Source: Azolla pinnata (lineage: Eukaryota > Streptophyta > Polypodiopsida > Salviniales > Salviniaceae). From it: a DNA stretch of 60,018 nt. The stretch is taken from assembly GCA_037176905.1 (NCBI GenBank), contig JBBBWG010030975.1, forward strand, positions 62,737 to 122,754. The letters run 5' to 3'. Under the pieces are notes generated by a model. It made no database searches and had not been told where the DNA came from. It saw only the letters and a program-made list of their open reading frames with translations. The position numbers and the translations under genes were made by a program. Each line of letters opens with the position of its first letter. Position 1 is the first letter of the stretch. Shown piece after piece: positions 11,393 through 26,000 of this stretch.

Positions 11393-14300
11393 TCACCAGG
11401 GTTTTCCAGGTATGTCGTCGCCTCAGTTTCGTGAGCATTACATGGATTCCTTCGTGGATCCTTTTCTGGGCCGTCCAACTCCTTCCGTGGAACAAAATCA
11501 GTTCTTTGGCTCATATCCGTATCGACTCGTCGATCACAAACCTCATGTTCAAATGCCCCCACCTGGGTTCGGTCCATCCGGGTTGATGAATTCTAACAGA
11601 ACGCAAGAGTTGAATCCCTCCCTCGTTCCACACTTGGGCTCTGAATCTCTTGAAAACATCAGTAGAAATCTACCGCATCCGTCTTTTGCACAATCTGGGC
11701 AACATGTGGTACCAGGATCTTCGATGGGGGTTGAGAATCGGAGATCTTACTCGCAAACTAGTTCATTGGAACAACATGATGCCTTAGTGAATAAATACAT
11801 GCATGCGTTCATGAATGTCCAAGATGCGAATCCTCCTGCTGTACCGCCTGAGAGAAGTTTGCATCAGCAAGAACAACAGAGTCGTGTTGCTCCTCCAAGG
11901 CAGCCTGATTTGCATGCATATGAAATCAGTAATGTCCAAAATGGTGCAACAATGCCAGTAACCAGTCATCAAAACTCCTCTGATATTTTGAATTCAAAGG
12001 AGTTTTTGGAAAACGGCAGAAAGGTGCATTGGAAACAGAAACATATTCAGGTAGCTCAGGATAGCAATGCATTTAACAGGAATAGCGTGCCTGATTGGAT
12101 TGCTGTAAGTCAAGATAAAAGACATGAAGATAGAGAGGGTGGAACGCCACGATTGCTGGGCATGCGAGAAGAAATTCCTACCAAGCGCAACCATGATGGT
12201 GAAAAGCAAAGAGGACAAACTGTAGAGCGGAGGTCCAAGTACACACATGTTTTGTCTCTGCAATCTAAGGAACACAATGAACACAACAGTAGATCAAGAA
12301 TCAAGTCTTCAATTCAAGATAGTCGTGTAGGATTACCATCTGGCACTGGCAGAGGCATTGGCATCGATTCTATAACCGACTTTGCTACAGATACATTAAA
12401 GAAGGCTTTACGCAATTCATTACCAGCTGGCGATGAGGGCATGGCCGATGAGGAGAATGCTGATAAAACGATCTTGGGATGCATCAAGTTTTTAGATCTA
12501 AATGATGATAATGCAGCAGACAAGCATATCCAACATCTCCCCATTTCTAAGGTAACATGGTAATGAAAGGAAAGCTAGAATGGAACAAATGTCATGCACT
12601 ATTTGTGTAGCCTTTAACTCTTGGGTTTTATTGGATATGGAACAGGTTATGCGACCCACTGGTAGGGTTATGATGCTGCAAAAATTTAACCAAAGAGAAC
12701 TTCCTACCCGATTCGATTCTGAGAAATGCACTAAACAGTTTATTTCCATTATTGAGACGTTGATACCACCTATAGATGAGGAAATAAGAAGAAAGAAACT
12801 ACTTGCAAAACTCAAAGAAATCGTCTCAGGAATTTGGCCTGATGCTCAACTATATTTGTTCGGGTCTTGTGCTAATGCATTTGCAGTATGCAATAGTGAT
12901 ATTGATATTTGTCTTTCCGTTGAAACCGAAGACTCAAACAAGGCAAAAGTGGTCCGGAAACTAGCTGAAGTCCTCGAAGAAAATGAGATGCAAAATGTTC
13001 AGGTTAATTTTAATCGTTTTATATATGTGTCATTTTACGGTGATTGGTATAGAACTTCTAAGAAATTTACACATTTAGGCAGTTTAAGTGTTGTACTACA
13101 TAGTTGTAACATATTTTTTAATAATTACAGGCATTAACACATGCAAGGGTTCCTATTGTGAAGTATTCAGATCCAGAAACTGGGATGTCTTGTGATGTGT
13201 GTGTTAATAATATGCTTGCTGTGGAGAATACAAAGCTGCTACATGATTATGCCCAGATTGATGTACGGCTGCGTCAGCTAGCTTTCCTTGTGAAGCATTG
13301 GGCCAAATGTCGTCAAGTCAATGAGACATATCGGGGGACACTCTCTAGCTATGCGTATGTTTCTTTTATGCACATTATGTTAATTCTATTTGTCACAATT
13401 AATGGCATTTTACTTGAGAATATATCATTCTTTTCACAGATGTATATCGTTATGTGTCACCTTTGAGTTATAATGAAATGCTGTGTAGTGTATTTTGGTA
13501 ATTGTCATGATTTTTCATTGATCATCACTGAAACTGTAGAATAAGAATAGGAACCAAGTTTTTGAGATTCTCTGGTGATTATAGAGTTACTGTTCTTTTT
13601 ATTAGGCTTCTAATTTTCTAACCTTTGGCTATCGAACTGCATGTAGACAACTAATGTTTGGCAAGAAAGCTTAAAAGTTGTTGATGTGCATGCAGGTATG
13701 TTTTAATGTGCATACATTTCCTCCAACAGCGAAAACCCCCTGTGCTGCCATGCCTTCAGGTAGTATTATCATTTGAAAGTGGAAAAATATTCATATTTTC
13801 TGCTATGTACGAATTGATGTATGTAAAATGCCATGGGTATGTTGAAGTCTTCTGCATATCTTTCGAAAAGTATGCCAGTGCTTGTTCAAGTCATTATAGT
13901 AAGTTGGGATTGCAACAAAAGGGCCGGAGAAGTGTATGATAGAGTTAGTTTCTTTGTCATTTTTCTCAAGGATAGGATCGTTTCACCTGTTCTGGTTATA
14001 AGTTACAACCCTTTGACATTGAGAGTGGAAATTGAGTTACGAAATTTCGCTACGTCCTGCATTCTAAGCTTTGCATATAGTAAGTTACTCTATAGGAAGA
14101 AAGCAAGATATTTTAGTGCATCTAAAAAGGCATAAGGTATGCAAGACCTGGCAATGATTGGAACACGAGTAAAAAGAGGGAACTAATGGAAATCTCTTGC
14201 TATTTAAGATTCTTAGTGCTGAATGGAATTCGATCATGTTTAACTAACGACAGGTTTGGTCTTAGATAATTGTGATGTCGTTGGGCTGTGACGCACACTA

Positions 14301-16689
14301 TGACTTTATCTATCATTTATCATCAGTTTGGCCACCACCAAATGCTGAAACACTTGTGCGGGTGTTAGCCTATGTGGATTCATGAGGGCCTGTGCATGTG
14401 AAGGAAGAGTTATGGGCCTCTTTGCATTCTATTATATATCAAAGGTCCATGCATTTTCTAAAGTGACGGTTGTATCTTCCTTTGATTTCATAATAGAGTA
14501 ATAGATGTCAGCTCCTGGGCAGTGCATACTGAACGCCTCCTAGTCTTGTGTCCATACACCCATCTCTACTAAGGGTGGTGTCCTATGTGCCTAAATAGTT
14601 ATGTTCATGGTGCCTGAGTAACAATGACCTTTGTAGTGCTCTTCAAATTCAACTTCTGGAGTGCAAATCTTGCAGGTATATTCTTTTGTGTCGTATGTGT
14701 ATCTATTCCTGTCACATATCTATTCCTGTCTCTATCCTTGCTCAACCAGATACTGTTTGAACCTACTCTATTGTGATGTGAAGGCATTTGACATCCTTTA
14801 TGTGTGTAAAGCCAGAGCTTGAATATTGGAACTGAGTTGGAGGTATGTAACAAGAGGGGGATAATAGTTCGTCTTTGTGCCTAGTTTCAGCTTGCTTTGT
14901 TTTCCCTTCACTGATATCTGTCCTTGATGGGCAGTTTCTGCAATATATAGCTAAAGGCTGTTTTAAATGGTGTTGTGGTGCATCCATACTTGGGTGATGT
15001 ATGTGGAATCAATCTGTTTTCTGTGAATACTGTAATTGGGGCCACTTCGTCCTACACATATTGGAGAAACTGGTGGCCATGAACGTAAGGATGATAGTAA
15101 GTGGAATTGCAAATGGTGAATGAATTTGGGCACATTGAAAGTGTGCTACCTTAACAACTTCATATCAATAACCTTTTCACGCAAAGTCAATCCAGTAAAA
15201 TGCATGGATGTCCCACACTGCCAAATGGCTGAAAAGATGCTTACAAAAGACATTGCAATCAAGGATACTTGAAAACTAATGCCGTACACGTCCGAAAAGC
15301 TTTAAAGCAGTGCACATCTGTCATAATAAGAAATTTCATGGTCTGTACTATTGGGTCGAGTAACACTTGTAGTGCGATAGAAACTGTACTAGGAATAATA
15401 GATCAGAGGCTAGCGATTTTGGGGCTCACTGATAGGACAACTGAAAACATTTGTCTTCTACTATGTTATATACCAGAGAAAGGGTCCCCACTTACTAATG
15501 CCTTTATTATGTGCAGCTAGGAATATTGCTGCTGTTTTGCTACCTGAAATGTGCTGTGTATATCATTGTCGTATTGCTTATCAATGTGGTTATAATGACA
15601 TGGAAACACAAGATTGAGTATAGCACTTGGGCATGGGCATGAGAACCTTGATTTTTGCTAGAGCTATCTCAATTCAAATGATAAATATTGCCTCAACTTT
15701 TCTTCATAAAATCTCAGTTTCATACGCATGAAACAATTTTGCTAATAAAATTGCTGCTAAGTTTCTATATGTTCTTTTTTAGTGCAACGGGGTGGCATCC
15801 CAGAATATGTATTCGTAGGAGAATACAAATTTTAATTTGCAGAAAGTTTGATGTATCCTCACATCTCTGGGTCACCCACTGTCTCTAACTCTAGCATTGA
15901 AGCATTTGCAGTTCTGGATAGATGTTATGCCCAGGATTTGAAGAACGAAATGTTTGTTGATGTCAGGTATTTTTTGTGCTGTGAATCTGTTTTGTTCCTG
16001 ATTTTTAGGTTTCACCATGACAGGGAATGGAACCTACGTTTCAGAAGACTGTAGGGGACATAGAGTGTGCATATTTTGATAGAGTGGAAAATCTGAAAGG
16101 TTTTGGCAACAAAAACAAGGAGAGCCTGGCAGATCTGGTAGCATCTTTCTTCGAGTACTGGGCCTTTGGACATGATTATCGTCGCTCAGTGATTTCGATA
16201 CGAACTGGGAGATTCTTAAGGTGGATTTCCTGCACAAATTGATTAGACATTTTATATGTTCCCAACAAAAACGCCCCATAATACTTTCATATTATTTCTC
16301 TCCCTATATACCCACCCCCCTCTGTACATAAGAGACAGAGGAACTGTAGATAGCACGGAGATTCGAGAAGTTTTGGAAAATATTTTGAATATTTTCCCTT
16401 TAGCTTGATCTCTTTCTTATTTTCATATTACCTTTTCTATCTGATGTTTGTTCATTATTAATACAGCAAAATGGAGAAGGACTGGACACGGCGCATTGGA
16501 AATGAAAGACATTTGATATGCATCGAAGACCCATTTGAGATTTCACATGATTTGGGTCGTGTTGTTGACAAGTACAGTATACATTCTTTGAAGGAAGAGT
16601 TTCTACGGGCTGCAAGAATCATGCAAAATGATGAAGATCCATGGGTCACACTCTTCAAACGACAAGAAGTGGAGGAGGATATTCAGTAA
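10923..16689 (+). CDS. URT1: URT1-like terminal RNA uridylyltransferase
   Basis: Nucleotidyltransferase of the Cid1/TUT family. Plant URT1 adds uridines to deadenylated mRNAs in the cytoplasm and so controls decay. Exons: 10923-12551, 12646-13002, 13131-13354, 13696-13759, 16024-16220, 16467-16689, giving 897 residues with all joins in frame. The first 540 residues are low-complexity: Pro/Ala/Ser-rich, then a long Gln/His tract around residues 120-160, as expected of the disordered protein-binding half. The polymerase core has [17 protein letters not shown] with Asp628 and Asp630, third Asp684 (MSCDVCVNN), the central helix [15 protein letters not shown], and the PAP-associated box [14 protein letters not shown] at 10923 (AATAATGGCTGCC context) is preferred over distant upstream ATGs. 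Intron 4 is 2.26 kb and holds nothing recognisable. HESO1 is an alternative paralogue name; the long N-terminus favours URT1. Confidence 0.92.
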
Positions 16690-18464
16690 ACCTCAAGCTG
16701 TTTCAACCAAATTGCTAAAAAGAAGCAAAAATCATGCAACTGAGATATCTTTCCAGGACATTTGAAGAGGCGATCAGATGGTCACGGATCTTAACCTGAA
16801 CCTTTCAAGTGATTGTGATGGTGAAGATTTTAGCAGGATCCGCATCGGAAGTCCGACGTACCAGGTACTACTTGCAACTGTACACTATTTATGTGAACAG
16901 CTCGAATTAGAATATAGAACGAATCAAATTGGTTCAGAGTAAAATAACAAAGTCACTTACCCCCCTTCCACTGTGACATGGCTCTCAACAAGCCATTTTC
17001 CTCGCTGTAGCCATTTTCCCTGCATCCTATTTATCGGAGTTTGCGGCAATTTGTTTCAGGACACAGGGGGGGGGGGGAGGGGAAGGATAATTCCTGTTTT
17101 TCTTCTCAGATGTTGCACATTGTGTATCATGCATGTGCCCTGTTAGTTGCTTGTAAAAGAACGATGCTTTTGTTCTCAAGCACACTATATATTGTTTCAA
17201 AGAGGAGGCTCTCATACTGGGTGCATGGTGTATCATGTACATAATGGTAATGTAATGTTGTGTAAAAACTTTGTAGAAGAAACAAATCTTCCTTATAAGT
17301 TTCATGTTGGTTGTGGAAATGATTCGGGAGTTCGCGGTTGTCCTCATGTTGGTTGTGGGTTTGTAACCATGTGAATGCGTCATTCTTTGTATCCTAAGTC
17401 AATGTTGAGGACGACGATACGATCTTGATCAAGAGATTATTATCACGAGCAAGTGCCGTATCGAGTTGGTCTAGCCAGTACTCACATGATTGTCTCTGAG
17501 AATAAGCCATGCATGTGTTGGTACAAAGTCTTTCCTGTTGTGAAATTGCAAATGAGTCAGGTATAGTTTCTTAGGAGTATTGTGTTACTGCAATAATTAG
17601 AGTAATTTTTGGAAACTATCCGTGATGGTGATGACAATGGTGGTGGTGGTGATTGATGATTTGTTATACATTCATTGACGCTCAATGGATGCACTCACTG
17701 CTCTCGCGATGTTTCTTGGCACATTAAGTGAAACCTTACAAAAGAAGAGGTTAACACAGAGGAAAAAATAAGGATGTTGACTATAGATCGAGCCTTATTT
17801 AAGGGCGTTATCACTCGGAGGCTGATTTTATGAATAATAATATCTTTTTACAAGTTATGCACTTTTCTAGAAACATGTTTTAGATCGAATCGGCTAGCTA
17901 TTTGGCTCTACCTATTTACTTATACTCATATTCTTAGTATCCTCAAACTTTGTTGCTTTATTATCTACTAATCATCCTTCAAATCCTAGTTTTGCTCATC
18001 TCCTGATTCAGAGCTCGGGCAGCTAGTTCCACGTCAACACACGTTATCAGGGCGGTACAATTCATGACCCCTTGACGCCAATTCCAAGGTCGAATTGTAC
18101 CTGTGGCAGATCCTCATCTGCTTCTTCTCCATCGTTTGCTTCAGATCCTTGTGCTTCTTCGTCTTCTCGATCTGCTAACATATCATTTAGCTTAGAATTT
18201 TAACTTAAGCAGCAGTGCTTCTGGCAAATGCAGAAATGTGAAGAACAGAAGCATTTCTGGAGATGAAGAGACAAAACATTTTTTTCTGGCGATTTTAAAG
18301 AAAGAGAAGCACAGGGGCATTTCTGGAGATAAACAGAAGCACAGGGGCATGTACAGAAATACAGAAATCCTCTCTGCCGTCTTCTTCCTGCCCCGTCTCT
18401 GCGCAGACGCAGGAAGGAGCTCATCAATGCCGGAGAGACGGCAACGAGGAAGCAGGTCGCGACC
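16690..18464. other. Intergenic region, uridylyltransferase / VPS20
   Basis: It should contain the 3' UTR of the upstream gene and the promoter of VPS20. There is a poly-G run at 17067-17080. Near 18248-18370 a GAAGCA(CAGGGGCA)TTTCTGGAGAT motif recurs three times in what is probably VPS20 promoter or leader. No gene was recognised. Confidence 0.6.
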
Positions 18465-21400
18465 ATGGGAAACCTCTTCTCTGCCAAGAAGCCTAAGATT
18501 AGTGACGTTGACCGCGCCATTCTCTCCCTCAAGACACAAAGGCGCAAGCTTTCCCAATATCAACAACAGGTATGTTGCCCGATCTTTTCCGCGAGGTGCG
18601 CTTTTGTTTGTGGATATTTTGGCTCACGTTCTTCGACACGATTAGGCAGAGATTGGCTTCACTTCCGTCATGGCATTCTTTCCACGTTTAATGTATCCGT
18701 AGCCAAGGTGCGGTCGATCATCCCGTGTAACGTTCTTTACAAGACGTGAATAAAGATCTCCCTTCTTGTTTTCTCTTTCCGGATTTGTGCGTGTAGATTT
18801 TTTCCGGGTCAAAAACAATTCCTCATCTCAAACTTTCTGCATAAACCTTGTAAATTTCTTATATTTCCTGGAAAGCTTGAGTCGAGATGTATGTCAGTTG
18901 AATTCTTATCACATTATTATGTTTGCACTTGTCAGGCAGGCGTTTGATCTTTCTTCTATGAATTGTGCCATTTCTCTCCTTTACAACAGTTTGAGTAAAA
19001 ACTTGATGTGCTCATTTGTTTGGCAATTGAACAGGTGCTGTGTTTATCATTGTGCATGTGTAAATTTCCTTTGATATCCGTAGGGTTCCTTTAAGTGTAA
19101 GAAAGTAAAGCGTTGAAGTTTTCTACAATTTATGCTCTGAGATCTCTCCTTTCCTTATTGGAGGCAAGAGCAAAATGATAGGGGTCATGTGTGGATCCTA
19201 TGAGAGGAGAAAAATGAAGTTGAAGGGATAGAAACTTGTGTAGATTATTTGATATTCATAATATTTGTTGGAGCAGTCAAAATGAAGCTGAAGGTATAGA
19301 AACTTGTGAGATACTCTGACTATATAAAAGTTTCCATTGGAAGTGAGAAAGGGTATAATTATGAGAAAGTGGGAATGTTAATTTTCTTGTCCTCAATTGG
19401 CATGTGTTTTCAGCTGGAGAGAGTTATTGAGAGAGAGAAGGAAGTAGCACGAGAATTAGTGAAGGAAAAGAAACGTGAGCGTGCACTTTTAGCTTTGAAG
19501 AAGAAGAAAGTACAAGAAGAGCTTCTGAGGAATGTTGATGCATGGCTCCTCAATGTGGAGCAACAGGTAAAATACATAGTTTTACCAGTTAACATCTGTC
19601 AGTTTAGCCAGAACTGTTTCAAATTTCTTTAATAACTAGGATGCATGAAAAGATGCTATAATACAACACACAGTATCCATGCTATAAGAAAAAAATGTAA
19701 ATTTGTGTGTGCTGCGCACACACACACATATGCATACAGTATAAATAACTAACTAACTAACTAAATAAATAAATAAATAAATTTAGATTGACACAGAGGG
19801 AGCTCATTTTCTCTGCGAACTCATCAAGGCTGAAATGACTATAGCTGGAGCAAATATACATCATAATGTCTTTGCCAGGGCATGTATTTATGTTCCTCAT
19901 GTTTTTCTCCATGCACATTTGTGATTTTGAAGCTGTCAGATATTGAGCTTGCAAGCAAGCAGAAGGCTGTTTTTGAGAGCTTGAAAGCAGGTGCAAAGGC
20001 AATCAAGGATTTGCAAAGTGAAGTTAACATTGATGATGTACAAAAGTTGATGGACGAAACAGCTGAGGCTAAAGCTTATCAAGAGGTACAACCAACCTCT
20101 GGCATAGACATTCTTTCCTTGATATTAAGTTCATGCTATTAGCATTATTCATCCGCATTTTATGAAATCCGCCACGAAAATTGGCAATTGATCATGCTGG
20201 AGGATGACTGTTGAGATGAGTCCGTTGGCTGCCACTGGCCCTAACTTCTTTGACCATTGTTCTTCAAAATCGTACTATACTGTAAATATGAGAATCCACT
20301 TTTCATATTATAGAAGTATTTGTCAGCTACTTTTATTTTAGCCATTTGAACTATATGCATCATAAGATTATTTTGCTCGACTTTCATTCAGAATAAATCT
20401 TAAAGAAAATATGGATGGATTAGGAATAAAGGGATTCACATAAAACAGAAACAGAGCCTATAATTATTGGAATAGAATTATAATCGTTAGGTCATAAAGG
20501 CTGCTTGTATCCTTGAAGGATGAACTATTACAATTTAGCCTTCACAAATAATTCTGTTTTCCGTACTGAAGGTCTATGCTATCTTACACATATAAAAGAG
20601 ACAGAACGAACTGCTATGTCTGTATTGTGAGTCGCATGTAGTGTGCTAGTCAATATTTCTCTCATACAGACCTATGATGTATCGCAACAAATGATGGAAG
20701 ACGGTCAACACGAGATTTCTCCCAAAAAAGTATATTTTCTTCGTTGGCTGCCTTGAACCCTCCGTTTTTGTATACCTCATGAGTTGCTTGCCGTGCCATT
20801 CCTATCTCTCTGTCTCATGTTTTCATACTGATGCTTTGCTTTTTTATGGAGGGATAGCTAGTGTTAGTGCTCACTTTTTTTTTATAGGATCAGACACCCT
20901 TTTAGATAAAATATAACTGTAGAAGCAAATTTTTATTGGCCCTTACAGTGTAAGGAGAATCATTGGCCCTGTGCAGAACATAGAATTCTGGCACAGGCCT
21001 AAGGTTGTTCTTATAGTTAGGTGCAATGCAGGTTAGCTATTTCTAATATCCATTTCACCATGCATTGCAGGAAATCAACGCCGTGCTCGGAGATCGTCTG
21101 TCAGCTGAGGATGAAGAAGCAGTGCTTGCTGAGTTTGAGGAGCTGGAAATGAAGGTCCTTTTTTCATGTATTTTGAATCATACATCAGTGTCTTGTGCCA
21201 TTTTTTTAGTGTATGATTCATCGATCTCTTATTGTTAGATGGAGCTTGAAGCCATGCCAGAAGCACCTTTGTCCAGGGTAGAGTCTGGAAATGTTGAAGC
21301 TGAAAAAGATAAAATTAAGTTTAGTGTTCCAGAAAAGCAGCCAATTGCAGAGCTTGCAGAGGGGAATCCCACAGGTAATGGTATATTAGAAAGTACAGGT

Positions 21401-21562
21401 CGTGATAAAGACATATCAGAAACTGTGGGTTATTATGCAGATGAAATATTGGATCTACCAAGTCCTCCCAGAGGTACCGTTGAAGAAGTCTCTGAAGACA
21501 ATGGGACAGAAGATTTGCAAAAGCAAGGTAAAGCATTGCGAATTTACAGCTTACAGAATTAA
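18465..21562 (+). CDS. VPS20: VPS20 / CHMP6, ESCRT-III initiator subunit
   Basis: Small charged coiled-coil protein that links ESCRT-II (VPS25) to SNF7 polymerisation on endosomes during multivesicular body formation. Exons: 18465-18569, 19414-19566, 19933-20085, 21071-21154, 21239-21562, for 272 residues. The first four are whole-codon exons and joins are exact. MGNLF at the start is a good N-myristoylation signal. Residues 10-35 ([20 protein letters not shown]), the basic helix [20 protein letters not shown], and [21 protein letters not shown] match plant VPS20 closely. The acidic C-terminal half (about 170-272) is longer than the usual total of about 220 residues. A possible donor (CAAG|GTAAAG) near the end means the last dozen residues could differ. 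Confidence 0.94.
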
Positions 21563-23013
21563 TTTGTAAAATAAAGGGTCAGCACTGACACCAACTATAA
21601 GGCTATATGGCAGGAAAGGAGCTCCTACCTGCATGATTACTATGTGGTGCCACCGACATTCGAACAATTATTGATGAAAAACTGCTTGTACATTATGATA
21701 CAGAGGAAAAAAATATAATCTGTTATATTTGCATTTTTTCATGTAAGCGTCCTCCATTAGGAATTAATGATGTCTCACTTGCTGCAACATTGTAGCTTAA
21801 TCAATGGTGTCCCATCATGTAGACTTTTGGTATGATTTTACTTCAGTAGACAAACACAAGATAAGTTGATCGTGGAAGCAGGGCAGGCATTGACTGTAGT
21901 AGATGGTATCGTCCATGATTGATCAAACGAGTCCGCAATTGTGCTGCAATCTTTTGAAGAATGATCCATGAACAATATTCGGAAGATATGAGCTCTTTTT
22001 GACAGAACCCAACTACTCATATAGCATGATTTACTCTTGGTACATCCGCAACAAGAGCGTTTGAGAAATAATCATGGGCATTTTGTATCTGTCTTGCATT
22101 TAGAATGTTCGAGATGCTTAGCTGCAATCCGAATGTTTTCTATTCGTAAGTCAGTCTTTAGAAGTTCATTAATGATGATTAATCTTAATGGTTCATGCAA
22201 CAGTCTTTTGTCGAGTTGCTAGGGTAAAATGATGATCTTGAAACCTAGCTCGGGCAAGCAATGATGTTATTATAAAATTGGAACATGTTATGGGTAATTA
22301 GCATGATACGTATAGGCTTGAAGGTGTGATTCAAGCATCAATTGGAATCTTTCAAAGTACTCACTTGTTCATACTCTTTAGCAAGTAAAAAGGTTCGTTT
22401 GGTGAGGAACATGTGCAAGGTGTTGGAATGACGATTAATTATGCGTGGTTTGCATCTGGCTTTTCAATTACAAGCAGTATGCATTTGCTTCTTGACCCGT
22501 GCTTTTGCTTACAACTCTAGGTTTGAAACCAACATCTAGCTGAGAAAAGCTGGGATAAGCCCTAGATAAGCTCTAATCTTGGTCGCGAGATTGGGCATAG
22601 CATCTCTTGCAATCTGCAAAAACTTGATGCATTGCTATCAGACGTACCTTGATATGTGGATGATCGATTCTCATGCATGGTAAGTAAGCATCCATTGCAA
22701 GGCCCGCTGGGGTTTCGTTAGGGCGCGATCTTCTCAGAACCATCGACGGAACGATGCTGTTTTGTTGATGGATTGGATGTTGTTTCCAAACAGAGATTGA
22801 CACAATACACAAGACTCTTGCAATGGAAACAAATGGAAACTGAGCAGAGAACAGAAGGGCAAACGTATGGAGTTCCAGAAAATACAGGGGAAGGGTAGGT
22901 CTGGAAATTTGGTTAAACCAGATGGGCGATTTCCATCGTCAACGACGGACAGGGAGAAGAAGATGCAGAAGGACGATGGTAACGGCGATTGAGCCATAGA
23001 TCTTTCCACCGCC
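21563..23013. other. Intergenic region, VPS20 / JmjC gene
   Basis: Both flanking genes read rightward, so this holds the VPS20 3' UTR and the promoter of the F-box/JmjC gene. No gene or clear repeat is seen. Confidence 0.55.
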
Positions 23014-26000
23014 ATGGAAGCTCCTCCCAACCGCAGAATCGATGCCTTGGGCTATTTCCATATCCTTCCCGATGAGCTTATCTGCGATATCTTGGAGCTT
23101 CTCGATGCAAAAGACTTGATAATCCTCTCCTCTGTTAGCAGGTGTGTGTGTGTGTGTGTGTTGTCTATTTCTTTGCTTCAATGCACATATACACACGAAT
23201 GGATTATTGACCACGAAGTGTTCAGATGCTATCCGTGGCTCCTAGCTACCTTTGTGATTCTGATTCTACCATCTTGTTGGTCAAAGGACCAATCCTGAAC
23301 CATAATCCTATGACTCTTGCCACGAAATGTTGGCGCTTTACCAATTTACAGATGATCATCCCCAATCTGAATGCAAAACGTGCATTTTCCTTAAATTAAC
23401 GAAGTGCAATGGTTTGCCTATTGTGTGCTGCATTTCATGGAAATTTGTCAGTACATCAGAAACCAAGTAAATGGAAATATTTGAGGAAGAAAAGCATGTT
23501 TGAGCACCTGTGTTTAATAAAATGCCGTTTATACTTAATCCAGAAAACTTTCTAGTAAATGTTTATTTCAGGCATCGAGAAATAATAGATGTCAATGGTA
23601 TTAAGACTTCACAGGTTTAGTATGGTTTCATACTAATGCTGCATTTCATGGAAATTTGTTAATACAGTGCATCAGAAACCAAAGAAATGTGAATATTTGC
23701 CCATATAGTGCACCACAAATTAAGGAAATCTAATTGCCCCATATAATATATTAAGTTTAATGAAAGACCATTCATATTATGTTTCGCAAAATCCCATTGA
23801 CACCCATCTATTGTGTATATTTCTTCTTATGGTGGCAGAATTTCATGTTAGATAATAAATTCGCTTTGTTAAGGTTAAGTATTTGAGCCTAATTATTAAA
23901 GGCATTGAACATAGAAAAGATCAATGATCACAAAACTAATGCTTCATGGAATTTGGTATGGTGTACAATGACATGATTCATGAGTACCGTATAATTTCTT
24001 TCATTATAGAACATTTCTGGGTGTTAGTCCATATGTTTGGTTGTAATGGGGTTCAACCTTTCCCTGATAATTTATTTTCCAACATGACAGTAGAGGTTCT
24101 ATCATGAATGAGATTGCATTTAACAAATATTGAGTTGTTCAATCCTGCTGTGTGCAGTGTCTTCCACATATTTTGTAACGAGGATCCTCTATGGATGAAG
24201 CTCTGCTTAAAGAATCATGAAGGATTACTTCGATATTTGGGTACTTGGAAGTACACTGTTTTACAGAAGTGAGTTATGCTATCATCTCACGGTTTTTCTT
24301 TATTCTTCAAATGTAACCATGTTCTGGTCTATTGTTTTTAGGGATCATTTGGCAGTCATGTTGACATTTGTGCTTACCAAAAGAAGTTTTTGTGTATAAT
24401 TTAGTGCTTCAACATATCCTGCTTATCTGCCTCCTTTTGAATATTTGTTGCAAAAGTACTTCATGCGTATGTTTGGAAGTGATTGTGTTAGACGGTAACC
24501 ATTGTGTTTTACAACCCCTTCTGCCGAATCGAGCTCTTGATGTGCACCTTCTTGACTCATTGTTTTGTAGGCTAAGAATTGGACGCAATTTAGTGATACA
24601 TTTGTTAACCTCTTCTGTTAGATGCTATGTCAGCCCATTCTCTGAGGCCGCCCATTAGCACCTTTTCTCTTCTTGTTCTACGCTAAGGAAATACATCTCG
24701 GTATGAGGGGCATCAGTCCCGCTGTTTTGAATCTTCCACATTATCATAGCAGTCAGGGTGAAATCTCTATTTTTCTTATAACCCTCTGACTATGGACAGA
24801 AGCATGCCATATCAAATTTAGAAAATGTTCATTATATTATTGTGAGAAAATGCCCTGTTTTTCCATTATAGTGTCCAGAACCTAGGTTTTGCCTCTCAAG
24901 CTGTGGACTTTCACATTGTGCTTTGATGCTGACTTTTGGCCTAGCACTCTGGTTTTTCTTGGGAAGTTTGTGCCAATGAAAGTCTTTGCCAATGCCTCCA
25001 TCATAATACTCTTTGTAGATCATCTTAATTTACTATTTGTGTGCTCCCAGAAATTTCAGATTTACAGTTCATGCAATTTTTGATATATCTATTCAACAAA
25101 CCTACCTAACTATTTTTAATGAAACCTTTGGCAGAATACCTAGTAATGATCAATCTACCCATGCAGTCAGCAATACTAATCTTCATTTTGACGGTGAGAA
25201 AAATGGAAGTTTTGCAACACGCTTAAGTAGCTGTGTCATTTTATTTGGTTTACTAAATTGTCTCATGTGTGCAGGATTTTATTCTATCTTTTTACACAGA
25301 CGATGGTACCGTTGTCATGTAGATACTAGGCAATTTGGAGTTGACACAGGGGTGATAGACAGAAGGCACAATATTTCATTTGAGGAGTTTGTATCTACAT
25401 ATGATGGGAAAAAACCGGTATATTTATACATCTCCTTCCTGTACAATTATTTGAACTTAGTCTTAACAGGTTAACACATCGTGTAGAATATGGGGGTCAA
25501 AGTCAAGCTAGCCGTTGTCATAAAAATGAGTTGTATTAAACTAAAATAGGTTATTCGACATGGGATGATAGAGAAGAAAAGATATGGAAGACTATAAAAA
25601 GAGGCTCTCCTACATTGCAATAAAAAAATTCTTTCACTCTGGTCAAATATTGTAAAAAGTCTTTTGTCTTTTTTACTGTTGGTTTTCTTGTTAGCTCATA
25701 GGTGGGGAGGTGAGGTCACTTAAAGCTTTGCCTTCCCCACCATGTTCTTTGGTTGTCGACTTGCCTGCAGAGTCGAAATAAGTAGGTATTGCCCTGTTGT
25801 CTATGCGTAGAAGAATCATCAGACACCCAGCCTACTAGGTTGACACTGACTCAACCTGGTACATTATGGGTGTACTTGTACTAAAGAAATCTCAGGGGAG
25901 CTACTCCAGGTGAGGTCTAACATCCACGGTGGCTGATCCCCAAATCCCCTATTGATCCATAAATCACTAGTTGATTGACATGAAGAGTAAGGCAAGACAA

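Noticed and set aside
13760..16023. Extra exons within the 2.26-kb uridylyltransferase intron
   Set aside because: PCLQ joins directly to GMEP as in the family, in frame; no conserved segment is missing.
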